Source: Paragorgia papillata (lineage: Eukaryota > Cnidaria > Anthozoa > Scleralcyonacea > Coralliidae). From it: DNA of 64,000 nucleotides. Positions 1 to 11,512 of this stretch are shown here, one piece after another. Every line of letters begins with the position of its first letter. The stretch's first letter is position 1. Under the pieces are notes generated by a model that was not told the DNA's origin, did no database searches, and saw only the letters and a list, made by a program, of their open reading frames with translations. Both the position numbers and the translations under genes were made by a program. The DNA is taken from positions 2,197,501-2,261,500 of the forward strand of contig JAWNZC010000419.1 of assembly GCA_035771165.1 (NCBI GenBank), written 5' to 3'.

Positions 1-64
1 CCGCCCAGAATAAGTTATGGATGCAGATGTCTACACCTCACTAGCTACTTTTTATTTTAATTAC

Positions 65-219
65 CTTGCTACTTCTTGTCCGAGATTGCTGTTCCTTTGA
101 GACCTCATCAGGTTCATTTGGTTCTTTAGATTTCATGAATTCGTGAATAATCTTCTCGGAATGGGCGATTTTCTCAGAATTTTCAATCCCTCCTGACACT
201 AAGGGCGCATCATCTTCAT
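65..219 (-). CDS. ApeC gene exon 6: charged C-terminal tail
   Basis: The acceptor is TTTCACCAG and the donor is AAG|GTAATT. The exon enters in phase 1 and leaves in phase 0. It encodes an acidic and Lys-rich segment with the repeated motif SEKIxHSEKIIHEF. It lies after the ApeC domain, and at least one more exon must lie to the left of the window. Confidence 0.7.
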
Positions 220-3200
220 CTGGTGAAACATAGAGTAGTACATATATACATTCAAGAACAACTATTTTGAACAACCATGTTACACACTGCAATGGTTCGT
301 GCAACTTGTCTTTATGTCTTACAATGATTTTGACCATTGTACAGCATGCTACACACTGCAATGGTTCGTGCAACTTGACGTACAATGATCTTGGTCATTG
401 CACAGCATGTTACACGCTGCAATGGTTCGTGCAACCTGTCTTACAATGATCTTGGTCATTGTACAGCATGTTACACGCTGCAATGGTTCGTGCAACCTGT
501 CTTACAATGATCTTGGTCATTGTACAGCATGTTACACACTGCAATGGTTCGTGCAACTTGACGTACAATTATCTTGGTCATTGCACGCATGTTACACGCT
601 GCAATGGTTCGTGCAACTTGTCTTACAATGATCTTGGTCATTGCACAGCATGTTACACGCTGCAATGCTTCGTGCAACTTGTCTCACAATGATCTTGACC
701 ATTGCACAGCATGTTACACACTGCAATGGTTCGTGCAACTTGTCTTTATGTCTTACAATGATTTTGACCATTGTACAGCATGCTACACACTGCAATGGTT
801 CGTGCAACTTGACGTACAATGATCTTGGTCATTGCACAGCATGTTACACGCTGCAATGGTTCGTGCAACCTGTCTTACAATGATCTTGGTCATTGTACAG
901 CATGTTACACACTGCAATGGTTCGTGCAACTTGACGTACAATTATCTTGGTCATTGCACGCATGTTACACGCTGCAATGGTTCGTGCAACTTGTCTTACA
1001 ATGATCTTGGTCATTGCACAGCATGTTACACGCTGCAATGCTTCGTGCAACTTGTCTCACAATGATCTTGATCATTGCACAGCGTGTTACACACTGCAAT
1101 GGTTTGTGCAACTTGTCTCACAATGATCTTGATCACTGCACATCATGTTACACACTGCAATGGTTCGTGCAACTTGTCTCACAATGATCTTGACCATTCC
1201 ACAGCATATTACACACTGCAATAGTTTGTGCAACTTGTCACACAATGATCTTGACCATTGCACAGCATGTTACACACTGCAATGGTTCGTGCAACTTGTC
1301 TCACAATGATCTTGACCATTGCACAGCATGTTACACACTGCAATGGTTCGTGCAACTTGTCTCACAATGATCTTGACCATTGCACAGCATGTTACACACT
1401 GCAATGGTTCGTACAACTTGTCTTACAACGATCTTGGTCATTGCACAGCATGTTACACACTGCAATGGTTCGTGCAACTTGTCTCACAATGATCTTGATC
1501 ATTGCACAGCATGTTACACACTGCAATGGTTCGTGCAACTTGTCTCACAACGATCTTGGTCATTGCACAGCATGTTACACACTGCAATGGTTCGTGCAAC
1601 TTGTCTCACAACGATCTTGGTCATTGCACAGCATGTTACACGCTGCAATGGTTCGTGCAACTTCTCTCACAATGATCTTGGTCATTGCACAGCATGTTAC
1701 ACGCTGCAATGGTTCGTGCAACTTCTCTCACAATGATCTTGGTCATTGCACAGCATGTTACACGCTGCAATGGTTCGTGCAACTTGTCTCACAATGATCT
1801 TGGTCATTGTACAGCATGTTACACACTGCAATGGTTCGTACAACTTGTCTTACAATGATATTGACCATTATTGCACAGCATGTTACACACTGCAATGGTT
1901 CGTGCAACTTGTCTCACAATGATCTTGGTCATTGTACAGCATGTTACACACTGCAATGGTTCGTACAACTTGTCTTACAATGATATTGACCATTATTGCA
2001 CAGCATGTTACACACTGCAATGGTTCGTGCAATTTGTCTCACAATGATCTTGGTCATTGCACAGCATGTTACACACTGCAATGGTTCGTGTAACTTGTCT
2101 CACAATGATCTTGGTCATTGCACAGCATGTTACACACTGCAATGGTTCTTGCAACTTATCTCACAATGATCTTGACCATTGCACAGCATGTTACACACTG
2201 TAATGGTTCGTGCAACTTGTCTCACAACGATCTTGATCATTGCGCAGCATGTTACACACTGCAATGGTTCGTGTAACTTGTCTCACAACGATCTTGGCCA
2301 TTCCACAGCATGTTACACACTGCAATGGTTCGTGCAAGTTGTCTCACAATTATCTTGATCATTGCACAGCGTGTTACACAATGCAATGGTTCGTGAAACT
2401 TGTCTCACGATGATCTTGGTCATTGCACAGCATGTTACACGCTGCAATGGTTCGTGAAACTTATCTCGCTATAATTATACGTCAATGCTGTTGGCATTGT
2501 GAGACAAGATGTATGTTAAGCCTTCTTGTGTCGGGCTACCATTCTCTCTCAATCTCCCAAGCTTACCTTGTAATTGGTAGAAGCACATATAAACCGTATG
2601 ATCTTTTTCCTGGGGTCGAATATCGTAGGGATAAAATCCCCCTGCTGACTTCTCTATGTCTCCTTTATCTTCTTCGTCAAATTTTACAAACTCTAACGTA
2701 CTCGTCATTTTCTTAACCTGAGGACAAACGACATTGATTAGTGTCAGACAGAAATACAGATTTTGATACACTGCGATTGGACGAACTAAAGTATTTTCAT
2801 TCTAGCTTATGCTAAAGATTTAAAGTAGTTCTCTGATGAAAATATTGTTGGTAATGTTTCTGCATAATCCTAAAGATATTATGGTACTTGATAATTGTGC
2901 AAAGTTTCATTTCGAAATTCTCAAAAACAAAGTTGTATTTTACGTGCGAAGTTTGTATTTTGGAGCGCCGCCATTAAATTGGCCGTGTTTGAGAAGAATG
3001 AGTTGAGGAGAACTTTGACGTCATAGACTCAACAAAAACAAAAGATCATTGTTGTTGTCAACAAAAGTGTCATTGTTGTTATTGAGTCTATGACGTCATA
3101 AGCTTCCTCGACTCATTCTTCTCAAGCTCGTCCACTTTAATGGCGGCGTTCCAAAATGACAAACTTCACACTTTTCTTCAACGAATCTTGAAATGAAACT

Positions 3201-4063
3201 TTGCACGATTACTAACTACCGTAACATCTTTAGGAATGCCAACAATACTTTCATCAGAGAACCACTTTAACTTGTCAATGAGAAACTCTCTCACAATGAA
3301 GGGATTAAAATCAGTTGTTTATAAACTATCTCTAAATATTTTTTATAAACTTATATATATATAGTATATATATAAGTGAGTTATGGTTCACGAAATGTTA
3401 GAGAGTGCTCAATACCATATATAGATAGAGCAAAATACAAAGTATAAAGTATAGTTTTACCTTAAAGTCTTCGCTACCAGAGGTTTCACCCTAAACGGGT
3501 CGCCTGATGATCCCGTTTAGGGTGAAACCTCTGGTAGCGAAGACTTTAAGGTAAAACTATACTTTATACTTAGTATATATATATATAGTATTTTTTCTGA
3601 TTAATGCCAGATGATTTAACTTGTGAATTGGAAGTTCCCTCGCAGTGAAGAGATTAAAATCAGTTGTTTAAGTGTTTTCATAGCCAACAAAAAATAACTA
3701 ACCTTTTGGCATTCTGAAGAACCGAATGGAAACAAGTAAAACGGTTTTTCTGTTGGTAAAATGATGGCTGAGTTAACGTTTCCAGAAGTACTGCAGCAAA
3801 AAGATATTTTAGTTTTATCTGTGAAAGTTCCTTCGGGTAGAGTTCCATCAAAGAAGTTTTTATTATCTCGGTTTTCATCGTCCCAGTATACGAATCCACT
3901 TTTTAAACCACTTGGACACACACCACCTTTCTTGTAAATGCAGTATTTACCAGAAGGCCAGCTATATTTTAGAAAAGTGAAATTATTATATCTGGGGAAT
4001 ATTGTGCTTAGATGACGAAAGCGTGAGCACAGACATGCAGATGCACGGACGGATGAACAGATT

Positions 4064-4118
<55 letters not shown>

Positions 4119-6656
4119 GGACGGACGGACGGACGGACGGACGGACGGACGGATCGACCGACCGACCGACAGACAGACAGACAGACAGACAGACAGGTTG
4201 CTTTCACAGCACTTTACGTTTATGTTACTCTGATGAAGAACTTTGGCTTGAAACGTCAATATTTCATTCTCTAAAATCTCGAAAGTTTACCATCTTTAAG
4301 ATTTTATGTACATCGCAACACACTGCCTACACATCACTCTACTTCTATATTACGGTATATGTCCTTTTATATTACTGAACTCCTTATTATCATACAAGAT
4401 ATATATTAAATGCTTTAACAGAAATTTTCATAAGAAAATTATCTTAGATTACCTTCTTAATCCCACATCTTTCGTCTTCATACAGAATTCTAACGTTACT
4501 CCATCTTCTGTTACATTTCCAGCGAGATGAAATGCGGCCGAGTAATGATTCTCTGTTCCGTCGTCTTCTGTGTCGTAAAACCGCAGTCCTGTACTCCAAA
4601 GAAAACCTGACGACTCTGGACAGCCTGATAATGGCTTGGGAAGACCATACGTTCCTGATGGCCACAAAACTGGTGAGAAAAATTAGAAATATTTACAAGT
4701 AATACCATAGTCGCTATTAAACTTCCCGCTAACGAGACTCAGATGAAGAGCTAAGGTTACAAATGTGTACAACCTGCAACCTTCTGATGACCAGTGAGAT
4801 GATCTAATTATTGAACTACTGAGACTCAGATGAAGAGCTAAGGTTACAAATGTGTACAACCTGTAACCTTCTGATGACCAGTGAGATGCTCTAACCATTG
4901 AGCTACTGAGACTCAGATGGAGAGCTAAGGTTACAAATGTGTACAACCTGTAACCTTCTGATGACCAGTGAGATGTTCTAACAATTAATTGAGCTACTGA
5001 GACTCAGATGAAGAGCTAAGGTTACAAATGTGTACAATTTGTAACCTTCTGATGCTAGCCCATAAAGGTTACTATATGTGTGAATGTAATGTTTTGGGCA
5101 CCGATGGGCGGAGGAAATCGAGTCCCACCTACCTTGCTCTGTAATATCGGATCTGCTAGATAGCGTTATTTCTCCAACAGTAGTCTGGGATGTGCTTTGA
5201 TTATCATCAACATCCTCATCCACTAACTTCTCTTCTGACTCCACCTCGATTCCAGTCCCAATCTCAGACTCATCACTCGGTTTTCTGTCCAAAGGCTTGG
5301 AATCAACCGTAGTGGAGTCAGTCTCCTTACTGGAGTCGGGATCAACCGAAGACACTACGGTCAAACTGCTGTCGCTGCTGTCGTCAGCTTGCCGGGATGG
5401 GTTATGATCCTGATGGGATGATGAAGTATCAAGAGGACTAACTGAGATATTAAAGTCAGGATCCCCTGATTCTCTTTCTACACGTTCCTTTGCTTCGCCA
5501 TCAACACGTCCAAGAACCTTGACTTCACTTTTGTAGACTCCGTTGTTGAATGGTTTTAAGGTTTCTCGTTTAGTGCGGAGACCATTTTGATGAGTCTCCT
5601 TGGGATGGCGATTAGTACTGTCTTTTAAAGACTGGTAGAAATCTGCTTGTTCTTTTTCTGATCCTGGATTATAGAGAGAAGTTTAAGTTAACAGACTTCG
5701 TGTGTTGATGTTGAGGGTGATAGTGACGATGGTGATTAGGAGCTAGGAGGGGTAGGAACAGAAAAGTGAAGAAGATGAGGATGAGGAGGAGAATGAAGAG
5801 GATGATGATGAGGAACAGGAAGAAGAAGAGAAGGAGGAGGAGGAGGATGAAGTGGAGGAGAAGGAGGAGAAGAAGGATGATGATGGGAATGATGATGAGA
5901 AGGATGACGAAAAAGATAAGGAGGAGAAGGAGAGGGATGAGGATGATAATGAGGAAGAGGACGAAGAGGACGAAGAGGACGAAGTGGACGAGGAGGATGA
6001 AGAGAACGAAAAGGACGAAGAGGACGAAGAGGACGAAGAGGACGAAGAGGACGAAGAGGACGAAGAGGACGAAGAGGACGAAGAGGACGAAGAGGACGAA
6101 GAGGACGAAGAGGACGAGGAGGATGAGCCATATAAGTGTATACTGTAGGTTTACATTTTCTTCAATTGATACATGAAGCGGAATATCCCCCCCCCCCCCC
6201 GAAAAAAAAAAAAAAACGTTTCGCGGAATGACGACGATGACGATGATGATGTTAAAGGCACAGTGTCACCATGACGCAAACTTGAGAAACTTCGCGGACA
6301 AATTCAAGTTCACATGATTAAAATTATGATGAATATAACACATGTCAAAACTTGCACTAAATAGTCCGTAAGAAAATGCACTAAATTTTAACGTTTTAAT
6401 AATATTTTTGAATAATTTAATAATAAGAATAATTTTTGTCTTGCGCAAAACTATTAATTAAGCGGTAATTTAATACCTGACGCTGTGCCTTTAAGAAATA
6501 TGGGGATAGTGCAGGATAGGAAATATATATTATCAGGATACATACTAGCGATATATTATGACAAAATTATCGTTACCACTTACCACTAACTGAATCACAG
6601 TAACTGTAACTGCTAATTGTAATCCAGAATAAAAGACCATTTAGAAAGATTTTCAT
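65..6656 (-). CDS. Secreted ApeC-domain (apextrin-like) protein, six exons, 3' end outside window
   Basis: Exons read in transcription order: 6584-6656, 5133-5663, 4453-4669, 3703-3961, 2567-2717, 65-219. All junctions are GT-AG and the phases agree (1,1,2,0,1,0), giving 462 residues before the left edge. Residues 1-24 form a signal peptide, 25-201 are a Ser/Asp/Glu-rich linker, 204 to about 408 are an ApeC domain, and 411-462 are a charged tail that continues out of the window. The domain call rests on WPSGTYGLPKP with a following GCP, a second WPSGKYCI block, CPSG...VYWDDE, a CC pair, ILP, ECQKV and a terminal YMCFYQ. ApeC proteins are extracellular and have been linked to adhesion or microbial-surface binding in echinoderms, cnidarians and lancelets. 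That role is inferred here. No MACPF domain precedes the ApeC in these exons. Confidence 0.85.
270..2475. repeat. 61-bp minisatellite, about 36 copies, in ApeC intron 5
   Basis: Head-to-tail units of 61 bp each carry GTTACACACTGCAATGGTTC and the inverted pair ACAATGATCTTG/GGTCATTG. Units differ by a few substitutions (TCTCAC or TCTTAC, TTGGTC or TTGACC), and a few carry small insertions. From about 280 to 1070, a 373-bp block of six units is itself duplicated. All six frames look open because 61-bp units without stops are reused. These reading frames are not genes. Confidence 0.95.
2567..2717 (-). CDS. ApeC gene exon 5: end of ApeC domain
   Basis: The acceptor is TGTCCTCAG and the donor CAAG|GTAAGC. 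The exon enters in phase 0 and leaves in phase 1. It encodes VKKMTSTLEFVKFDEEDKG, then GGFYPYD, and ends in HTVYMCFYQLQ, matching the closing aromatic/Cys block of ApeC domains. Confidence 0.85.
2819..3270. mobile_element. Fold-back MITE with TTAA ends
   Basis: The two halves are imperfect inverted copies. The left end TTAAAGTAGTTCTCTGATGA pairs with the right end TCATCAGAGAACCACTTTAA. The inner arms carry GAGTCTATGACGTCAT, so each arm holds a perfect CRE octamer (3016-3023 and 3091-3098). It has no coding capacity and is a non-autonomous DNA transposon, probably of a TTAA-targeting superfamily (inference). Confidence 0.8.
3441..3570. repeat. Perfect 59-bp inverted repeat with 12-nt loop
   Basis: Bases 3441-3499 and 3512-3570 are exact reverse complements over all 59 positions. 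The loop is TCGCCTGATGAT. It lies in intron 4 of the ApeC gene, so the pre-mRNA would contain a perfect 59-bp hairpin. Short TA-rich repeats (TATATATA) flank it. Confidence 0.95.
3703..3961 (-). CDS. ApeC gene exon 4: second WPSG block of ApeC
   Basis: The acceptor is TAAAATATAG and the donor AAG|GTTAGT. The exon enters in phase 2 and leaves in phase 0. It encodes WPSGKYCI, CPSGLKSGFVYWDDE, ISFCCSTSGN, SAIILPTEKPFYLFPFGSSE and CQK. The Cys pattern and the WDDE block are the most diagnostic part of the ApeC domain. Confidence 0.88.
4064..4195. repeat. (CAGA)n-(CGGA)n-(CCGA)n microsatellite
   Basis: A tetranucleotide run switches from ACAG to ACGG to ACCG and back. It sits between ApeC exons 3 and 4. 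The long open frames (TDRQ or SVCL repeats) are repeat artefacts. Confidence 0.95.
4215..4354 (+). repeat. Single copy of the ~128-bp dispersed repeat (hammerhead-like core)
   Basis: It contains CTCTGATGAAGAACTTTGGC and then GAAACGTCAATATTTCATTC, followed by ACACACTGCCTACAC. This is the same unit that forms the tandem array at 18590-19345. It lies antisense within an ApeC intron. Confidence 0.8.
4453..4669 (-). CDS. ApeC gene exon 3: first WPSG block of ApeC
   Basis: The acceptor is TTTCTCACCAG and the donor AGAAG|GTAATC. The exon enters in phase 1 and leaves in phase 2. It encodes LWPSGTYGLPKPLSGCP, a central FYDTEDD...NHYSAAFHL segment and LEFCMKTKD, as expected at the start of an ApeC domain. 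Confidence 0.88.
4733..5045 (-). repeat. tRNA-derived tandem repeat, about 90-bp unit, 3.5 copies
   Basis: Read on the minus strand, each unit has GTAGCTCAATGGTTAGAGC (a Pol III A-box as in tRNA), a decayed anticodon-arm region CTGGTCATCAGAAGG, and GTTACAGGTTGTACACATT where the B-box would be. The same unit recurs at 27590-28150 and 44325-44650. Confidence 0.8.
5133..5663 (-). CDS. ApeC gene exon 2: acidic low-complexity linker
   Basis: The acceptor is CTATAATCCAG and the donor CAAG|GTAGGT. At 531 nt it preserves phase 1 at both ends. It encodes 177 residues rich in Ser, Asp, Glu and Thr (for example SSVDPDSSKETDSTT and EKLVDEDVDDNQ), with one KRE dibasic site and an NIS N-glycosylation sequon. 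I recognise no domain. It is probably an extended spacer between the signal peptide and ApeC. Confidence 0.8.
5760..6125. repeat. Purine-rich (GAGGAC)n region
   Basis: It is almost pure purine on the plus strand, ending in a (GACGAA/GAGGAC)n hexanucleotide run. It lies in ApeC intron 1. The Glu/Asp and Arg/Lys open frames, and the Pro-Leu-Arg frame on the other strand, are artefacts. Confidence 0.9.
6186..6216. repeat. Poly-C followed by poly-A tract
   Basis: A run of C is followed directly by a run of A, forming a short homopolymer block next to the TTAA MITE. Its exact length is likely unreliable in the assembly. Confidence 0.9.
6252..6493. mobile_element. Short fold-back MITE, TTAAAGGCACAGTGTC ends
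   Basis: The left end TTAAAGGCACAGTGTCA is matched by TGACGCTGTGCCTTTAA on the right. The interior is AT-rich and non-coding. It lies in ApeC intron 1. Confidence 0.8.
6584..6656 (-). CDS. ApeC gene exon 1: start codon and signal peptide
   Basis: The ATG at 6654-6656 opens MKIFLNGLLFWITISSYSYC, a short basic start plus hydrophobic core and polar end, typical of a secretory signal. The donor is GTG|GTAAGT, leaving phase 1. The phase match to exon 2 supports this start. Confidence 0.75.
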
Positions 6657-7734
6657 TGTTTACACATCTTTGATAAGTACAACATCTTTGGCGCCTGCGA
6701 AGAAAAGAGTAATTTTTAATTACACAATCAATCAGTCATTAGGATTGGTTACATGTTTGATCTCTGTCTATGGGGCTCAGAAACATTTTCTGACTATTCG
6801 AGCATGGTGAACGTCTACCAAACGTCTTTTATAGCTGGACGATTTTTGCTTTAAATCTAATCTGTAAAAGACGTTGAATGCTTTTTCCGCCGCGCGGATG
6901 TAGGGTAACAAAAATCCTGGTAGTGTCCTGTTTATATGTTATCTTCCATGGAGAAACATGGATTCTGCACTTCAAAAGTTTAACATTAAGTTTTTATATG
7001 TAGATTATTTCATTTAATTGCGTGTGACTCTGTACATTAGATTACTTCTTTGAATTTATCCTTCTATACATTTAGTTACAAATTATGTTAAATTTGAAAT
7101 TACGTTTAAGTCGAAAAGAATACTTTAATACCAGTCAATTGTATAACATTTAACGTATAACATTTAGAACTTTCAACGAAGGGCAATATACACGCCGTAA
7201 ATTACATGAAATTAAGATATATTTGAACACAAGTATTTATATACATATACAATTAACCATATAAAAAATAGGATGAATCCGAGTTAGCACGATTTAAAGT
7301 AAAGTGTCAATTCAGAATCCTACAAGTTTTATCCCCGTATTTGAATCAAAACCAGTTTTTTTTATATGAAAGTCGTCATTGAAGTAGGTTTAAAATGATA
7401 AAACCACCTATGCTACTGACCCAGAATTGAAGAATCAGTTTAATTCTTTTCTGTCTGCATAAGTTCTCAGTATCTAGACGATTTTGTTCACCGGGGGAAA
7501 GGGATGACGGTTATAAACTGTCTCTTATCGGAATAGATATTTAGTACTTCATTCTGCCTTACGCCAGACTATCCTATTCACATCTGTATGCATGGAGAGA
7601 CTCTCGGATAGAGATGAACTGATAAGTAATAATGGACGCACTATATACAACGTAACTCTAATTCAACTCTCGTAACTCTCTAGAACTCTATCGGGTTAAC
7701 ATAGGCTGCTTATTCTGGTTAACCCTTTATTGGT
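6657..7734. other. Upstream region of the ApeC gene; nothing recognised
   Basis: This AT-rich sequence has no convincing exon or repeat that I can name. It should contain the ApeC promoter, but I see no diagnostic element. Confidence 0.5.
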
Positions 7735-8105
7735 CAGGTTTCCGGGAGCTCTCTCCTTGACGAGTAAAATCGTCTGGCGTTAGCCAGAGTAAAATTAATA
7801 AGTTGCCAAAAGGCAACTGTGACCAGTAAAAGATTAATTAACGTCACAGTATTTTATTTCCTGCTGATACGGTACCACGCGATTTTATTCACCTTTGGGC
7901 AAAGCCCTGGATAAGAATAAGTCAATATCTCTTTCACTACCAAAATAGACTTTTTTTATTTTACTCTGACTATAAAGACCAAGCCATTTTACTCATCAAG
8001 TCAGAACCTCCAATCAAAGAGTTAACGGAGTCTATCTCTCTTCCTTAACTCCCAGACTGGTCAAAAAGCCCTATTATTATCTTACTTGTCAAAGAGAGAA
8101 ATCTG
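7735..8105. repeat. Dispersed repeat with GACGAGTAAAATCGTCTGGC motif
   Basis: Several partial copies of a motif around GAGTAAAATCGTCTGGCGTT and CAGAGTAAAAT occur here. Related copies lie at about 21900-22030, 23040-23340, 28725-28790, 43100-43210 and 43680-43890. I cannot assign it to a class. Confidence 0.6.
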
Positions 8106-8855
8106 AGAGTGAAGGAGTTAAATATCACACACGGTTCCCAATATCAAAACATTAATACCAGTTTTAGGCGATAGATGAAGCTTAATTATGACTAAATACC
8201 AGTATTTGCAGTAATGTTTATTAAACGTTACAGAAAAAAGTATATACTTTGATTTTTGACCTACCTTGGTTAAGCCAAATACGCCATTTTCTGTTTTTCT
8301 CATCAATATGTAATTAGGATTTGGAGAGACAAAAACGCTCGTACCTGTAAAATTGGCAGGTAGTCTCTCGGATAGATTCAAAATAGAACCGCGAATCCAA
8401 CATCGCAGGCTCGTTTACAGACTCCTGTTTTATGGTTCGGTGAACTCGGTTGCACGAATTGAGACCGAAATTATCGGCCCATACGTATGCATGCATGGCG
8501 ATGTCTTTCAACGTGTTCGTGAATATGTTAAATCGTCGAAATAGCGCTTGTCTAACATTAATAAATTATCTTTATAGAATCTTGTGCGTATAGTAAGATG
8601 ATTTTCTAACAAGTTAAATGTTGTTTTAACCTTTTAATGTGGTATTGAATTCACCCCCGGTTATTGGAGCTTTCAACAAGTAAAAGAGTAAAAGTAATCC
8701 CCAGATGTGTGGTTGTTTTTATCCCAGAATTGGAGTAAAATTAATGGAGTAAAAATTATCCCAAAAAGACTTAATTTTGGAGTTAAATTTACTCCCTGGA
8801 AATAACACTGTAGCTAAAGACGGTATTAGGGGATGTTTACACGAGACTGGAGTGG
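8106..8855. other. Non-coding stretch, no gene seen
   Basis: It contains AT-rich sequence and some AGTAAAA-type repeat fragments near 8650-8800. The open frames lack splice context or recognisable domains. Confidence 0.5.
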
Positions 8856-8859
8856 TATA

Positions 8860-9180
8860 TATTCTACACTCGAATTTTCCTTCACCCAAAATCCTGAGAA
8901 CATGATATGTAGTCGAGTGAAATGCCCAATATTACTTATAATATACCCAATTCTCTCCTGGCATTACCACCTTAATATATATACAGAACTCGCGATCAAG
9001 CTCTCGGTAACGTGGCTCAGTGGTCAGAGCATTGCACTAGAATCGCAAGATCGTGGGTTCAATTCCTGCTGGAAGGCCTGTGTATAGTTGCATTTTTCGC
9101 AACTGGTCCCGGTTTGGTCTTAAAATGTATATATTTTACACTCGAATTTTCCTTCACCCAAAATCCTGAGAACATGGAAT
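8860..9180 (+). mobile_element. tRNA-derived element between ~48-bp direct repeats
   Basis: Bases 9008-9070 contain GTGGCTCAGTGGTCAGAGC (A-box) and GGGTTCAATTCCTGC (B-box), separated as in a tRNA. Near-identical copies of CACTCGAATTTTCCTTCACC...CCTGAGAACATG lie at about 8868-8912 and 9130-9176. The acceptor stem does not pair, so I call it a tRNA-derived repeat, not a tRNA gene. Confidence 0.65.
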
Positions 9181-9239
9181 GACTTTAGGTCGGATATAGT
9201 GTTTTACTGCATGTAGGTCGTTTTCATTCAGTGGGGCCT

Positions 9240-9720
9240 GAGACTCAGTTCACGCCGGCCTAAACTCGCCTGCTCAGACTAGTTCCTAGTCCTCTTTTCT
9301 CTCTAACGTATTTTCGTGACGTCACAGAATAGGGATCGAGCGAGAGGACTAGCGGAAAATGTTCATCTTTATCTATCATGAATCCTGCTGGAGCTCGGAT
9401 TCTTTAATCTTTATGAACGAGGGCACTTAAACAAACTTCTTCTTGAGAGCAGACAGCAAACGAGTAGGTTTTTTTGTTTTACATTACGTTAAAAGGTTGT
9501 TACATATACGAGGCTTTATAAAGTAGTGTTCGACATAGGAAGTGATTGTGTTGACCAACCTTGCTATATGATGTTATGAAGAATTATGCAGACCGACGTG
9601 AGTGTTATCTGCCTTGATTTTCCGCCAAACGGCGGTTTGGTGCCTGTATAATTTGGGGCCAGATTTGTCTGCCGCTCGACGTTAAAAAGAGAGGCCTAGG
9701 AACCAGGCTGTCGCCTGCTA
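9240..9720. mobile_element. Non-autonomous DNA element remnant (GAGAGGCCTAGGAACCAGG end)
   Basis: The right end, GACGTTAAAAAGAGAGGCCT followed by AGGAACCAGGCTG, is the reverse complement of the sequence at 28670-28715. This marks a dispersed element, probably hAT-like by its end sequence (inference). A CRE octamer lies at 9317. Confidence 0.5.
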
Positions 9721-10084
9721 GAGCCGGAACATGAAGCGAGCTGTTTTCCATTACTTTGCCAGCGCGACCGGAGCCGGCATTGAAAGTTGGAAATTTTCAA
9801 CCTCCAAAGCGAACTGAACAATGCACGCTTCGCTCGCGCGGGCAAAGCGGACGTAATGCATGGAAAACAGTTTTGGAGTTCTGGGGCGGGCCTAACTCAG
9901 GCTGGCTTTCCATGCAAACTGAATCTAACGGTCTGATTGGAACCACGAAGAGAAGCTTTTGAACTGACGTAATAAGTATATTCTCACCTCTCAAACTCAA
10001 TACGTTGTTTTAAACGAGATTGGTCTCAAATTAAGAACAATTTAAGTCCTGTACACTTAAAAGAAATCTTCATAAAAAATATTA

Positions 10085-10370
10085 GTATAAATACACAGGT
10101 GATTATGGAAAATCACGCGCGCTGATTGGTCGAGCTACTTCGGATTAATTCTCGATAATCACCTACAGCGTTTATTCAAAATGGCCGCCAGCCCAGTTAT
10201 CAATGCGACAGACGAGGAAATTAACAATTTTAAAGAAAATGTTGTTCCTAAAAGTACGAAAATGTGTATTTATACTAAAACAATTATTCGCCTCAGGCTC
10301 AGTGAATATCGGTGAATAATAATCTCGACTTCGTCTCGGTTATTATACACCGATATTCACCTTTAATCAT
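10085..10370 (+). mobile_element. Dispersed element carrying the start of a Crypton-like ORF, copy 1
   Basis: An inverted copy of this ~300-bp sequence lies at 57050-57362. ATGGCCGCC at about 10181 opens a frame with DEEINNFKENVVPKSTK. That sequence resembles the N-terminus of DUF3504/Crypton tyrosine-recombinase-derived proteins, as I remember them. The frame breaks after about 28 codons at TATACTAAAACAATTATTCG, where a common GAGACGAAGTCGAG repeat begins. Confidence 0.55.
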
Positions 10371-10588
10371 TACAAACTGCGAAATGCAGATTTTAACATA
10401 CCGCGATACAGTACAGTTAAATACGGTAAACATTCTTTAAGATATTATGGCCCTTATATATGGTCTAAATTAACCAAAGAAGATAAAGAGAAACCTAGCT
10501 TAGAATCTTTTAAAAGGAATATTAGAAAACAGGACTTAGAAAGCATACTCGATAATAACTGCAGAAATTGTATTTTATGTTCAACTTA
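10366..10588 (+). pseudogene. 5'-truncated LINE: C-terminus of reverse-transcriptase ORF
   Basis: The frame reads KLRNADFNIPRYSTVKYGKH, then SLRYYGPYIWSKL and LESFKRNIRKQDLESIL, and stops after NCRNCILCST at TAA. The pattern RxxxYGxxSxxYxGxxxWNxL followed by SFKxNxK is the usual end of CR1/L2-type LINE ORF2 proteins. The 5' part is missing. The 3' UTR (to about 10815) ends in AAATAAAGTTATTCATTCATT. Confidence 0.75.
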
Positions 10589-10817
10589 ATTTTTATTATT
10601 TTATTTATATTGATCTATTTATTTTTTTATTTATCATATTGTATATAGTTGTATTTTAAGAAATATTCTTAATAGTTTTAATAGGTAAATAATTGTAAAA
10701 ATAGAGAAATTTTGATCTAGTAGTATAAATCCTATTTTAGTTTAAAACTTATAAATAGTGTCCCCAATTAGCTGTAATATATAGCTAAATACATTGACAC
10801 TTAAATAAAGTTATTCA

Positions 10818-11512
<695 letters not shown>

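Noticed and set aside
270..2475. CRISPR-like array
   Set aside because: Units are contiguous 61-bp tandem repeats without unique spacers, inside an intron of an animal gene.
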